This document shows, one piece after another, positions 43,661 to 53,105 of a stretch of DNA of 64,000 nt (position 1 is the first letter of the stretch; each line of letters begins with the position of its first letter). Where the stretch lies: assembly GCA_003165335.1 (NCBI GenBank), contig PLTD01000237.1, positions 37,637-101,636 on the forward strand. Reading direction: 5' to 3'. Source of the DNA: Rhodospirillales bacterium (lineage in GTDB: Bacteria > Pseudomonadota > Alphaproteobacteria > BOG-932 > Roseiterribacteraceae). Both the position numbers and the translations under genes were made by a program. The notes under the pieces are model-generated. The model made no database searches. It was not told where the DNA came from and worked only from the letters and a program-made list of their open reading frames with translations.

Positions 43661-43723
43661 CGAATAACGGCCCAGCAGACGCTGGTTGCGGCGAGCGCCA
43701 GAAGGCGTCGAAACGGGGATAAG

Positions 43724-44953
43724 ATGGCCGTCGATTACGACCCTTTTTCCGACTCGGTGATGAGTGATCCTTTCCCCGCTTATCGGGAAATGCGGGCCGA
43801 GGGCTGCCCCCACTATATCGAAAGCAGAAGGGCCTGGGCGCTGACGCGTTTCAGCGACGTTTGGAAGGCAAGCCTGGACGAAAGCGCCCTGGACTACACG
43901 CATGGTCAGACTCCCGGGCAGCTTCTATTGGGGGAGCCGTGTCCGACGACATTCATGACGATGAATGTTCCCGATCACCGCCGCTGGCGCGCATTCCTGA
44001 CGCCTTTTTACTCCCAGGAAGCCATCGATACCGAAGCACCACGCATTCGCGCATTGGTTAGCAAGATATTGCAGCCGCTCCTTTCGTCGGGAAAGTTCGA
44101 TGTCTATCGCGACTTTGCCAACCGCGTGATGTGCCACAATGTCGGCCATGATCTCGGTTTCACCGAAGAGCAGTCTGAAGAGTTCAGAGCACTCATCGAT
44201 GACATGCAGCATCGCGAGCGCGGCCAGGTCGGCGGCGGATCTCAGCGCAATCAGGCTGCAGCCGGAACCTTGTTCGGAGCGCTAGCGGCCCATGTAGCGA
44301 ACCTGCGCCGCAACCCGACCCTCGTTGTCCGCCAAACCAAGGCGCTGATCGACGCCGAGGTCGACGGCCGCAGACTGAGCGACCAGGAACTGACCTTTTA
44401 CCTTTTCTCGCTTTTGGTTACCGGCTCCGAAACGACACCCTTATCCGTCGCCTGCACCATCTATCTTTTGGCTCAACATCCAGACCAGAAAGCCCAAGTT
44501 CTTGCCGACCAATCGCTCATTCCCGCCGCATACCGCGAGACTTTGCGGCTTTATCAGCCGACAAATATGCTGGCGCGCCGCGCGCGTCGGGATTTTTCGC
44601 TGAGCGGCAAGGAAATCAAGACAGGCGATAACCTCCTGTTCGTCTACGCTTCAGCCAATCGTGACGAAGAGAGATTCACAGATGCGGAGCAATTCGACAT
44701 TCATCGCGATGGACCGCGCGATTTGACGTTCGGCATCGGTGGACATGTCTGCCTGGGCGCCAATCTGGCGCCAGTCGCCGGACGCATTATGCTCGAAGAA
44801 CTACTTGCGGGTGTCGGAGACTACGCACTCGTGGAGGCAGAATGCGAGACCGCCTACGGAGAGTTTCTGTTAGGCTTTACCCGCGTGCCGATCCGTTTTC
44901 ATCGTAAGGATCCTGCGCAGGACGACTTTGGTCGCGATCGGATGGGGGATTAA
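43724..44953 (+). CDS. Cytochrome P450
   Basis: A 409-aa soluble bacterial P450. Heme-binding loop FGIGGHVCLGANLA with the axial Cys343; I-helix LLVTGSETTPLSV (the acid-alcohol pair is E-T, and Gly is two residues before); ExxR as YRETLRLYQP. It hydroxylates or oxidatively cleaves a small hydrophobic molecule using a ferredoxin. No ferredoxin or reductase gene is adjacent. One base separates its stop from the extradiol dioxygenase start, suggesting consecutive steps on an aromatic ring. Confidence 0.95.
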   Translation: MAVDYDPFSDSVMSDPFPAYREMRAEGCPHYIESRRAWALTRFSDVWKASLDESALDYTHGQTPGQLLLGEPCPTTFMTMNVPDHRRWRAFLTPFYSQEAIDTEAPRIRALVSKILQPLLSSGKFDVYRDFANRVMCHNVGHDLGFTEEQSEEFRALIDDMQHRERGQVGGGSQRNQAAAGTLFGALAAHVANLRRNPTLVVRQTKALIDAEVDGRRLSDQELTFYLFSLLVTGSETTPLSVACTIYLLAQHPDQKAQVLADQSLIPAAYRETLRLYQPTNMLARRARRDFSLSGKEIKTGDNLLFVYASANRDEERFTDAEQFDIHRDGPRDLTFGIGGHVCLGANLAPVAGRIMLEELLAGVGDYALVEAECETAYGEFLLGFTRVPIRFHRKDPAQDDFGRDRMGD

Positions 44954-44954
44954 A

Positions 44955-45920
44955 ATGAAAATTCGGGGATTGGGTTATATCGGCGTCGCGGCCACTGATC
45001 CTGCTGCCTGCCTGAGATATTGCACGGACATTCTCGGGCTTATGCCCGCACGCGCCGTACCGGGTGAATCCTGGGGAATCCCGGCCGTCCCAGCTTCAGG
45101 ACCGGCATCCGGCGGTTGCGGAATCGCGCAGGACGGGTCGGCCTATCTCAAAGCCGACGACTGGCAGTGGCGTATTGCGATCCATCCCGTCACGGCTCGC
45201 CGAGGACTGCTCTACATGGGTTTTGAACTTGACAGCGCAATTGCGCTCGAACAGGCCGTAGCCGAATTGAACCAAGCCGGTTTCGATGCGCGAATGGGCA
45301 ACCAGACACAAGCGCAAGTCCGCGCAGTCACCGGAATTGCCCATACCCGCGATCCGACCGGCAACCCCATCGAACTGTTCTACGGCCCGACGCTCGACCG
45401 GAAATTTCAATCTCCGCGCGGCGCGCGGTTCGACACGGGCGATATGGGGCTGGGCCATATCAATCTGCTGGTCGATCGCCTGAAAGACAGTCAGGATTTC
45501 TATATTCGTGTCCTGGGCTTCAGGCTGACGGACTATATTCGTTTCGGCGAAAATATGTCGGCCAATTTCTATCACTGTAACCCAAGGCATCACACGGTCG
45601 GCTTGACCAGAGTGGGTCCGATCGACGGCTTTCACCACCTGATGCTGCAGGTTAGCGATGTAGATCAGGTCGGGCAGTGCCTTGAGCGCGCAGAAGCTGC
45701 CGGCATCCTGGTAACCAGCACACTCGGCCGGCACGCTAACGACAGGATGCTGTCGTTCTACATGCGAAGCCCAATGGGTTTTGATGTCGAAATCGGTTGC
45801 GAAGCGATCAGGGTCTCCGACGACTGGACCCCTCGGGAGTTCGTCGAAGGCGACATTTGGGGACATAAGGGTTTGACCGCCGAAGCCATTCAGGCCGCGG
45901 CGAGCCAAACCACGAACTGA
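44955..45920 (+). CDS. Type I extradiol (catechol 2,3-) dioxygenase
   Basis: A 321-aa two-module VOC enzyme that opens a catechol ring next to the hydroxyls with Fe(II) or Mn(II). Ligands visible in the C-terminal module: His in GLGHINLLVD, His in FHHLMLQV, Glu in MGFDVEIG. The catalytic His (RHHTVGL) and Tyr (SFYMRSPMG) are also present. It belongs to the BphC/HsaC group by length and layout. ATG 44955 is one base after the P450 stop (TAA AATG). It implies a catechol intermediate in this pathway. Confidence 0.9.
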   Translation: MKIRGLGYIGVAATDPAACLRYCTDILGLMPARAVPGESWGIPAVPASGPASGGCGIAQDGSAYLKADDWQWRIAIHPVTARRGLLYMGFELDSAIALEQAVAELNQAGFDARMGNQTQAQVRAVTGIAHTRDPTGNPIELFYGPTLDRKFQSPRGARFDTGDMGLGHINLLVDRLKDSQDFYIRVLGFRLTDYIRFGENMSANFYHCNPRHHTVGLTRVGPIDGFHHLMLQVSDVDQVGQCLERAEAAGILVTSTLGRHANDRMLSFYMRSPMGFDVEIGCEAIRVSDDWTPREFVEGDIWGHKGLTAEAIQAAASQTTN

Positions 45921-45933
45921 GGCCTTGGCGCAC

Positions 45934-46338
45934 ATGGCAGCAAAACTCGCGAAGCAGTCGCTCGATGCCGGGTTGCTGACGACACAGGGGGACGTCGCGA
46001 TGCGTTTCTATCGAGACTTGCTCGGCTTTCCTGAGGACGGCGAAGTGCCGTTCCCGGGTATCGGCATCGTCAAGCGACTGCGCTGCGGCGACAGTATCCT
46101 CAGAATTTTGGTTTTGGAGAAGGAACCGCCGCATCACGCCAGCACTGACGGTTTTACCTCGCAGAGCGGTCTGCGTTACCTCACACTGACTGTTGAGAAT
46201 CTACAAGAAATCGTTGATGCAGTTGGCCTGGCCGGATTTCCAGTACCTGTACCGCCGCGTGTGTTGCGCCCCGGCGTTACTGTGGCGCAAATTGCGGACG
46301 GTCTCGGCACAACGATCGAATTGATGCAAATGAGTTGA
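45934..46338 (+). CDS. VOC-family protein (glyoxalase-like)
   Basis: A 134-aa single VOC module (QGDVAMRFYRDLLGFPEDGE; LRYLTLTVENLQEIVDAVGL; TTIELMQMS with the last metal Glu). It lies 13 nt after the extradiol dioxygenase and probably acts on a neighbouring intermediate, as an isomerase or epimerase-type enzyme. An upstream TTG at 45925 is possible but ATG 45934 is more likely. Confidence 0.83.
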   Translation: MAAKLAKQSLDAGLLTTQGDVAMRFYRDLLGFPEDGEVPFPGIGIVKRLRCGDSILRILVLEKEPPHHASTDGFTSQSGLRYLTLTVENLQEIVDAVGLAGFPVPVPPRVLRPGVTVAQIADGLGTTIELMQMS

Positions 46339-46372
46339 CGCCGGCGCACGGCGCACTGCGGGGACGCGACCG

Positions 46373-49300
46373 ATGACTTCGATCACGCTCGACGACAAAT
46401 ATACGCAGACCGACGGTCGGGTTTATCTGACCGGGTCGCAGGCCCTCGTCCGGCTGCCGATGATGCAGCGTGCCCGCGATCTGGCACAGGGACTGAATAC
46501 CGCGGGGTTCATATCGGGCTATCGAGGATCGCCGCTGGGCATTTACGACCTCGCCCTTTGGCAGGCCGAACGCCATCTCAAGCAAAATCACGTTCACTTC
46601 CAGCCGGGGGTCAACGAAGATCTAGCGGCTACATCGGTGTGGGGCAGCCAGCAAGTCGGGCTGCTGGGCGACGCCCGATATGATGGTGTATTCGCCATGT
46701 GGTATGGCAAGGGTCCCGGCGTCGATCGTTCGGGGGACCCTCTGAAGCACGGCAACTTTGCCGGTTCCGCCGCAAAGGGCGGCGTCCTTGTGCTGTGCGG
46801 CGACGATCATGGCGCTCGATCCTCCACCGTGGCGCATCAGAGCGATCATGCATTGATCCATTTCGGCATGCCGATCTTGCACGCCGCAAATGTTCAGGAA
46901 TATCTCGACCTAGGCCTCGTCGGCTTTGAGCTATCCCGTTACAGCGGATGCTGGGTCGGCTTCAAATGCGTCACCGACACGGTCGAGAGTTCGGCTTCGG
47001 TCAATATCGACCCAAATCGCTCGCCGATCGTGATCCCTACCGATTTCGTGATGCCGCCGGCAGGGTTGAATATTCGACTGGGTGTACTGCCGCTTCAGGC
47101 CGAACGGCAGTTGTTCGAATCGCGCCTACTCGCCGCCCAGGCCTTCGCCCGCGCCAACGCGCTGGACGGAACTCGCCTCGGCGGGACAGGTCGCAAGAGG
47201 CTGGGCATCGTCACGACCGGCAAATCCTACCTCGACGTGATCGAGGCCTTAAGACGCCTCGGAGTGGATCAACAGCGCGCCGAGGAACTGGGTATTGCGG
47301 TCTATAAAGTGTCCATGGTCTGGCCTCTGGAGCCGGTCAATCTGACTGGCTTTGCCCGCGGATTTGAAGAGATTTTCGTTGTCGAGGAAAAACGTGACGT
47401 GATCGAGGGTCAGATCGCGCAAATCCTTTACAATGTGCCTGAGGCCGAACGCCCACGTTTGACCGGCAAACGTACTGAGGCAGGAGCCCCACTGCTGAGT
47501 TCGGTTGGGGAACTCGACCCGGACCGTGTGCTGCTAGCAATTGCTGCCCGCTATCTGCGCTTGGCAGACGACCCGCAGATGCGCGCGATTGTGGAGGCGG
47601 CAACCGCCGCCGCCACTCCCGTCGGCTTTGCTGCCGGCAGGGGGAATTTGATGCGCCTGCCAAGCTTCTGCGCCGGCTGCCCGCACAATACTTCAACGCG
47701 GGTTCCGGACGGATCGAAAGCGATGGGGGGGATCGGCTGTCATGGGCTGGCCACCTGGATGCCCGACCGGCGGACGCTCTCGCTCTATCAGATGGGCGGT
47801 GAAGGTGCGCCCTGGATCGGTCAGGCGCCGTTCGTCGATACGTCGCATATTTTTCAAAATCTTGGCGACGGCACCTATTTCCATTCGGGCCTTCTGGCGA
47901 TCCGCGCCTGCGTCGCTGCCGGGGTCAACATCACCTACAAGATATTGCTGAACGGCGCGGTCGGCATGACGGGCGGTCAGCCGATCGAAGGAGAGCGTTT
48001 CGAGGGCGAGGTAACCGCACCCCATGTCGCCAGCCAGCTTTTTGCCGAAGGCGTGAAGCGGATTGCCGTGGTCAGTGACGACCCGACGAAATTCGGAGAC
48101 CGCTCCGGTTTTCCCGGGATATGCAGCTTCCACCACCGTGACGAACTCGATGCCGTTCAACGGGAATTGCGGGAATGGAAGGGCGTCTCAGCCCTGGTTT
48201 ACGACCAGGCTTGCGCAACTGAGCGTCGGCGCCTGCGCAAACGTGGCAAGGTGCCAAATTCGCCCAAGCGGTTATTCATCAACCCGGACGTTTGCGAAGG
48301 CTGCGGCGATTGCGGCATCCAATCGAACTGCATCGCAATCGAACCGATCGAGACAGAACTTGGCCGCAAGCGGCGAATCAATCAATCCGTCTGCAATATG
48401 GATTTTTCCTGCGTCAAAGGATTCTGTCCCAGCTTCGTAACCGTAACCGGCGGTACGCTGCGCGCACGCGCGGAGACGGCTGCAGGCTCGGAAGCCGCGC
48501 TGATGGCTAAATTGCCCGCTCCCACTATCCCGCAGCTTGAGGATGTCTTCAGCGTCCTGGTCTGCGGAATCGGTGGAAACGGCGTCGTCACCATCGCCGC
48601 GATTCTGGGTATGGCCGCGCATATTGAAAACAAGCCATGCACTGTACTGGATATATCGGGACTGGCTCAACGCAACGGCGCAGTTATGAGCCATCTGCGC
48701 TTCTCCCCTAAGGAGGCGCTCGATCAGGCGGTCAGGATCCCGCAGGGCTCGGCGGATTTGGTGATCGGATGCGATCTGGTCGTGGCCGGTGGCCCTGAAA
48801 GTCTCGGAAAAATGCGCCCCTGCCGTACGGCAGTCGTCTATAACGAATTCGTCGCGCCGACGAGCGCATTTGCTGCCAACCCGGATCTGAGCCTCAGCGG
48901 GCGTGAACTGATTGACGCCATCGCGGAGCGGTCTGACCCCAACCGCATTTTCGGGGTCGACGCCACAGCGGTCGCAATCTCGGTGCTGGGCAATGCTATC
49001 GGCGCCAACTTGTTCCTGATCGGTTATGCCTGGCAGAAGGGCCTAATACCGCTAAGCGCCGCGAGCATTGACTCAGCCATTGCCCTGAACGGTACTTCGG
49101 TGGAACTAAACAAACGTGCCTTCACCATGGGACGGCTGGCCGCTGATAACCCGGTTCATATGGCGGCCTGGCTGAACGAAGGCGCCCTTCCCGATCAGCC
49201 TGCTGCGGAAAGTTTGGAATCTCTCGTCGCAAACCGCGAAGAGCTGCTACGGGACCATTCTAACGAAACTTATGCTCGGCAATATCGCGACTTCGTCACG

Positions 49301-49891
49301 ACGGTTGCCGCGGCGGAACGGCAAATTTCGACACAGGATGAATCGTTCTCGCGTGCTGTGGCGAAGGTTCTTGCCAAGCTCATGGCTTATAAAGACGAAT
49401 ATGAAGTAGGGCGATTGTTTGCGGGGGATCGCTTTCGAAAACAGCTGTCTGAGATTTTCGAAGGCGACTACAAGCTGCAGTTCAACCTGGCCCCCCCACT
49501 ATTGGCGCGCATGGATCGGCGCACGGGAAGACCTAAGAAGATTATCTTTGGCCCATGGATGACAGCCGGATTTCGGATCTTGGCTAAGCTGAAATTCCTG
49601 CGCGGAACTGCGTTCGATATATTCGGCTATGCCACGCATCGCAAACTTGAGCGCGCGTTGATCATCGAGTATCGCCAGGTGATCGCAAGCATGCTCGATA
49701 GGCTCAATGATCGAAACTATTCGGCCGCTGTAGACGTCGCCGAGCTCTTCGATCGCGTACGTGGCTATGGCGTCGTGAAGGAGCAGTCGGTCGGACAATT
49801 GCGTCGCGACCTTCAAGTACTTTTGGCGAAGTTCGACGAAGCCCGTACTCAAGCGGTTGAACGACAGATCGAAGCAATCCTCGTCGACTGA
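46373..49891 (+). CDS. Fused indolepyruvate:ferredoxin oxidoreductase-type enzyme
   Basis: A 1172-aa thiamine-diphosphate enzyme that decarboxylates a 2-oxo acid to an acyl-CoA and reduces ferredoxin. Segments in order: pyrimidine-binding domain (FISGYRGSPLGIYDLALWQA), TPP-binding domain (CAGCPHNTSTRVPDG, LGDGTYFHSGLLAIRACVAA), a Cys-rich Fe-S site (NPDVCEGCGDCGIQSNCIAI, then CVKGFCPSF), and the gamma domain (LVCGIGGNGVVTIAAILGMA). The alpha and beta/gamma parts of archaeal IOR are fused here, as in aerobic proteobacteria; length is normal. In this operon it may process an aryl- or alkyl-2-oxo acid released after ring cleavage. Confidence 0.95.
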   Translation: MTSITLDDKYTQTDGRVYLTGSQALVRLPMMQRARDLAQGLNTAGFISGYRGSPLGIYDLALWQAERHLKQNHVHFQPGVNEDLAATSVWGSQQVGLLGDARYDGVFAMWYGKGPGVDRSGDPLKHGNFAGSAAKGGVLVLCGDDHGARSSTVAHQSDHALIHFGMPILHAANVQEYLDLGLVGFELSRYSGCWVGFKCVTDTVESSASVNIDPNRSPIVIPTDFVMPPAGLNIRLGVLPLQAERQLFESRLLAAQAFARANALDGTRLGGTGRKRLGIVTTGKSYLDVIEALRRLGVDQQRAEELGIAVYKVSMVWPLEPVNLTGFARGFEEIFVVEEKRDVIEGQIAQILYNVPEAERPRLTGKRTEAGAPLLSSVGELDPDRVLLAIAARYLRLADDPQMRAIVEAATAAATPVGFAAGRGNLMRLPSFCAGCPHNTSTRVPDGSKAMGGIGCHGLATWMPDRRTLSLYQMGGEGAPWIGQAPFVDTSHIFQNLGDGTYFHSGLLAIRACVAAGVNITYKILLNGAVGMTGGQPIEGERFEGEVTAPHVASQLFAEGVKRIAVVSDDPTKFGDRSGFPGICSFHHRDELDAVQRELREWKGVSALVYDQACATERRRLRKRGKVPNSPKRLFINPDVCEGCGDCGIQSNCIAIEPIETELGRKRRINQSVCNMDFSCVKGFCPSFVTVTGGTLRARAETAAGSEAALMAKLPAPTIPQLEDVFSVLVCGIGGNGVVTIAAILGMAAHIENKPCTVLDISGLAQRNGAVMSHLRFSPKEALDQAVRIPQGSADLVIGCDLVVAGGPESLGKMRPCRTAVVYNEFVAPTSAFAANPDLSLSGRELIDAIAERSDPNRIFGVDATAVAISVLGNAIGANLFLIGYAWQKGLIPLSAASIDSAIALNGTSVELNKRAFTMGRLAADNPVHMAAWLNEGALPDQPAAESLESLVANREELLRDHSNETYARQYRDFVTTVAAAERQISTQDESFSRAVAKVLAKLMAYKDEYEVGRLFAGDRFRKQLSEIFEGDYKLQFNLAPPLLARMDRRTGRPKKIIFGPWMTAGFRILAKLKFLRGTAFDIFGYATHRKLERALIIEYRQVIASMLDRLNDRNYSAAVDVAELFDRVRGYGVVKEQSVGQLRRDLQVLLAKFDEARTQAVERQIEAILVD

Positions 49892-49922
49892 GATTCGTCA
49901 GAGACCGGCTATTGAGTCCCCG

Positions 49923-50792
49923 CTAGGTCCCGATGAAGGCTCGTGCATACTGATCCAATTGCGCCAACATCTTATCGGGTTCGTACTCGGTCAGAGAAAA
50001 GACGAATTGCTCAACGCCGGCAGCGGCGTAAGCATCCAATGCGGCCCTGTCGGTCGGCTGAATCGAATAGCCGCCGCACGCGATCTTGATCTCGGATAAC
50101 GGTCGGTCGGCGGCTTTTGCAAGTTCTCGCAAGCGCAGGACGCAATCGGCAACTTGCTCTGCCGTCAGGTCGAATCCGTACCATCCGTTGCCCAAGCGGA
50201 CGACGCGCGAAAGGGCCGCGTCGCTCCATCCACCGAACCAGAGCGGCGGATGCGGTGTCTGCACCGGTTTTGGATATTGCCGACAGCTTTCGAGCGAATA
50301 GAAGCGGCCTTTGAAGGACGAAGTCGACTGGGTCCACAGGCTGCGCATAACGGCGACATATTCTTCGCAGCGCGCACCTCGGTCCGACCAGGGCACGTCG
50401 CAAGCCTCATATTCCTGCGTGCTCCAGCCGATTCCGATGCCAAAATCGAAACGCCCGCCAGACAGCCAATCGAGTGTGGCGACATGCTTTGCGGTATAAA
50501 CCGGGTTTCGTTGCGGAAGCAGCACGACGCCCGTTGCCAATCGAATACGCTCTGTACAGGCTGCGATGAAGGCATGCGTGTGAAGCGGGTCGGGCAAAGG
50601 CGTATCGGTCGGGAAAAAGGCCTCGCCGTCATCCGAACTTGGATAGGCATCCTGCTGCTTATCGAACAGCACAACATGTTCGCCAAGATAGAGTTCGGCG
50701 AATCCGACTTGCTCGGCGCGCACTGCGATGCGCTTCAAGATGTCCGGCGTGACTGCTGCATTCGCCACCGGCAGATTCAGTCCAATTTCCAC
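49923..50792 (-). CDS. Luciferase-like (LLM) F420/FMN-dependent oxidoreductase
   Basis: A 289-aa TIM-barrel flavin or F420 enzyme of the TIGR03619-type group (IGLNLPVANAAVTPDILKRI; RIRLATGVVLLPQRNPVYTA; LSGGRFDFGIGIGWSTQEYE; HPPLWFGGWSDAAL). GTG start. Many alphaproteobacteria lack the F420 pathway, so an FMN-dependent alkanal or ketone monooxygenase role is also possible. It is tail to tail with the IOR gene and divergent from the SDR operon with a 277-nt gap. Confidence 0.9.
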   Translation of the reverse strand: MEIGLNLPVANAAVTPDILKRIAVRAEQVGFAELYLGEHVVLFDKQQDAYPSSDDGEAFFPTDTPLPDPLHTHAFIAACTERIRLATGVVLLPQRNPVYTAKHVATLDWLSGGRFDFGIGIGWSTQEYEACDVPWSDRGARCEEYVAVMRSLWTQSTSSFKGRFYSLESCRQYPKPVQTPHPPLWFGGWSDAALSRVVRLGNGWYGFDLTAEQVADCVLRLRELAKAADRPLSEIKIACGGYSIQPTDRAALDAYAAAGVEQFVFSLTEYEPDKMLAQLDQYARAFIGT

Positions 50793-50996
50793 ACTTCCCT
50801 CCCCAGGAAAGGACTACCGTTAGGGGGCGCCAAGGCTCTTCACCTCAGACTCTCCCATCGATTGAAGTCTTTACGGTACGAACAGTTTCGCACTAACATC
50901 GCGGCCTTCCGCAAGTCCAGAAAAGTTTCGACGGATATAAGCGGAATTCGGCCTTTAATCAGGGCCGTCCGGGACGGAAACGCGAGGCAGGATTAT

Positions 50997-51018
50997 TGAC
51001 CGGCTTTATTCTCGGTCA
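50997..51018. promoter_or_regulatory. Inverted repeat in the LLM-SDR divergent region
   Basis: TGACCG and CGGTCA with a 10-nt spacer, about 50 nt upstream of the SDR start, in the 277-nt gap at 50793-51069. It could be an operator for the rightward operon. Nothing else is recognisable in the gap. Confidence 0.4.
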
Positions 51019-51069
51019 GTCATCCAAAGAACGAATCATGCCGAAACCAAATCGGTGAAGGGGAGATTT

Positions 51070-51855
51070 ATGGCCGACACAAAAAGCCGGGATCAGGTGC
51101 AGGATTTTGCCGGCAAGGTTGCGCTTGTCACAGGCGCCGGTAGCGGCATAGGACGCGCCGCAGCTGAATTGTTTGCTGCTCGAGGTGCCAAGGTTGTGGT
51201 CGCCGAAATGCGTCCCGGGGCCGGCCGGGAGACTGTCGCGCGGATAGCAAGCGCCGGTGGTGACGCCCTGTTCGTCGAAACCGATGTAACGCAGGAATCA
51301 GCCGTCAAAAACATGATCGAAGCGACAATCGCGCATTTCGGTCGACTAGACTGCGCCTTCAATAATGCCGGGTACGGCGGAACATACATGCCTTTCTGGG
51401 AACTGACCGCAGAAGAGTGGGACCACACGATCGACACCACTCTCAAATCCGCCTTTCTCTGCATGAAACACGAAATCATCCACATGCTGAGCGCGGGCGG
51501 CGGCGCGATCGTAAATACGGCGTCGGGTGCCGGTTTCATCGCTTCTCCCGGTATGCCGGCCTATACAGCCGCGAAGCATGGCGTGCTGGGGCTGATGAAA
51601 GTCGCAGCCAAAGAACTTGCCGGACATAACATCCGCGTCAATGCAATCTGCCCCGGCATCACCGATACGCCGATGATGCGCGCCTTCATCGGTAACGATG
51701 CGGCACTCGAAAAGCTAATGATGGATACTTCGCCGATGGGTCGAATGGGACGCCCCGAGGAAATGGCCGAGGCAGCGGTTTGGCTCTGTTCGGACAGCGC
51801 CTCCTTTGTATCTGGTGAAAGCATGCTGGTCGACGGCGCGTCGGTCTGCCGTTAG
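51070..51855 (+). CDS. Short-chain dehydrogenase/reductase
   Basis: A 261-aa classical SDR with TGAGSGIG near residue 24, NNAG (CAFNNAGYGGTY), Ser in VNTASGAG, YTAAK (catalytic Tyr/Lys) and ICPGITDTPM. It resembles cyclopentanol/hydroxysteroid-type dehydrogenases. ATG 51070 follows AAGGGGAGA; the GTG at 51055 is rejected. First gene of a rightward five-gene series (SDR, sulfotransferase, DUF1214, SDR, BVMO). Confidence 0.9.
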   Translation: MADTKSRDQVQDFAGKVALVTGAGSGIGRAAAELFAARGAKVVVAEMRPGAGRETVARIASAGGDALFVETDVTQESAVKNMIEATIAHFGRLDCAFNNAGYGGTYMPFWELTAEEWDHTIDTTLKSAFLCMKHEIIHMLSAGGGAIVNTASGAGFIASPGMPAYTAAKHGVLGLMKVAAKELAGHNIRVNAICPGITDTPMMRAFIGNDAALEKLMMDTSPMGRMGRPEEMAEAAVWLCSDSASFVSGESMLVDGASVCR

Positions 51856-51893
51856 GCGACGGTCATAAAGCTAACTTTAGGGACGAAATCGGC

Positions 51894-53060
51894 ATGGACG
51901 CAAACATCACCCCGCTATTGGAGCGAGAGGCACTGCTGGCAGAAGCAAGGCGTCGTGCCGCCTTGGACGACTTCGGATCTGAATGGTTCTTCGAGCCGCT
52001 CGACGTCATGCTCGAAGCCACCCACAAGGAAGCGCGCCTCTCGGCCGCTGGGCAGGGCTATGAGGCCGAACGGATCATCAACTATCTGATGAACCGGCTG
52101 CGGACAATCGATGCAATCAAGCGGCACCCAGAGATTCTTGACGAAGAAATCACGGTCGCAGTCGCTATTTTGGGACTGTCGCGCACAGGCAGCACCAAAA
52201 CCCACCGGATGCTTTGCAGCGCAGCGGGAATGACCGGCTTGCGCTGGTGGGAGGCACAATTCCCTTGCCCTTTTCCCGGCGAAGTGCGCGGCCAACCTGT
52301 CGCCAGGCGCCGGGCCGCGCAGGAAATTTTCGACCTCTGGATGCAATCGATGCCGGATTTTATGTCGATCCATCCGATGTCGCTCGATCAACCCGACGAA
52401 GAAGCAATCTTGACCGACCAATTCTTTATCGGCACGGCGGTTGAATGCTTCCAATGGGTGCCCTCTTATGCGCGATGGCTCGAAACCGCTGACCAACACC
52501 AAGCCTATCAGGAATTACGGACCCAGCTTAAATTCCTCCAGTGGCAGGATCAGTCGCGGCGCGGCAAGGCTTGGATCCTGAAGACTCCCAGTCATCTGTC
52601 GGCTCCCGATGTGCTGCTGGAAACCTTTCCCGGTTCGGTCATCGTAATGACCCATCGGGACCCGCTGAAAACCATCCCGTCTTATTGCAGCATGAACGCG
52701 GCTCTGATGGGCATGAAGTCCGACGATGTACCCCTGCGCGAACTGGGACCCTTCCTGTCAAAACGCTGGTCCTGGATGCTCCATAATTTGATGGCCCTGC
52801 GCGAGCGCATCGGCGACGACCGCTTTGTCGATATTCAGTACGAGGATCTTCTGACAGCGCCTCTCGACCAAGTGCGGCGCATCTTTCAGAAAATCGGCCG
52901 AGATATGACGCCTGAGGATGAAACGGCGCTCAAAAGCTGGCTTGACGACAACAAGCGCGAAAAACGTTCTCCTCATATTTACGACCTGGAAACCTATGGC
53001 TTGACCGAAGAGCTGCTGAAATCGGACTTCGCAGCCTATCGCGCGAAATATGTGACTTGA
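51894..53060 (+). CDS. Sulfotransferase-family protein
   Basis: A 388-aa cytoplasmic PAPS-binding protein. The 5'-phosphosulfate loop is at LGLSRTGSTKTHRML (an R-T-G-S-T form of the usual P-loop-like motif) and the 3'-phosphate region at VIVMTHRDPLKTIPSYCSMN. Sulfotransferase_3-like proteins are frequent in sphingomonad and actinobacterial catabolic clusters, where sulfonation is not established; some may act as activating or hydrolytic enzymes. It lies 38 nt after the SDR gene in the same operon. Confidence 0.9.
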   Translation: MDANITPLLEREALLAEARRRAALDDFGSEWFFEPLDVMLEATHKEARLSAAGQGYEAERIINYLMNRLRTIDAIKRHPEILDEEITVAVAILGLSRTGSTKTHRMLCSAAGMTGLRWWEAQFPCPFPGEVRGQPVARRRAAQEIFDLWMQSMPDFMSIHPMSLDQPDEEAILTDQFFIGTAVECFQWVPSYARWLETADQHQAYQELRTQLKFLQWQDQSRRGKAWILKTPSHLSAPDVLLETFPGSVIVMTHRDPLKTIPSYCSMNAALMGMKSDDVPLRELGPFLSKRWSWMLHNLMALRERIGDDRFVDIQYEDLLTAPLDQVRRIFQKIGRDMTPEDETALKSWLDDNKREKRSPHIYDLETYGLTEELLKSDFAAYRAKYVT

Positions 53061-53105
53061 TTTTGCCGGGGCTGAACCCGGCATAATTGAATCTGGGAGG
53101 ACGAA

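Noticed and set aside
43646..43722. 25-aa ORF ending two bases before the P450 start, possible leader peptide
   Set aside because: No attenuator structure or codon bias to support a leader; the frame is probably chance.
45096..45935. 279-aa minus-strand ORF opposite the extradiol dioxygenase
   Set aside because: The plus strand carries all metal ligands and catalytic residues of the dioxygenase; the antisense frame has no recognisable feature.
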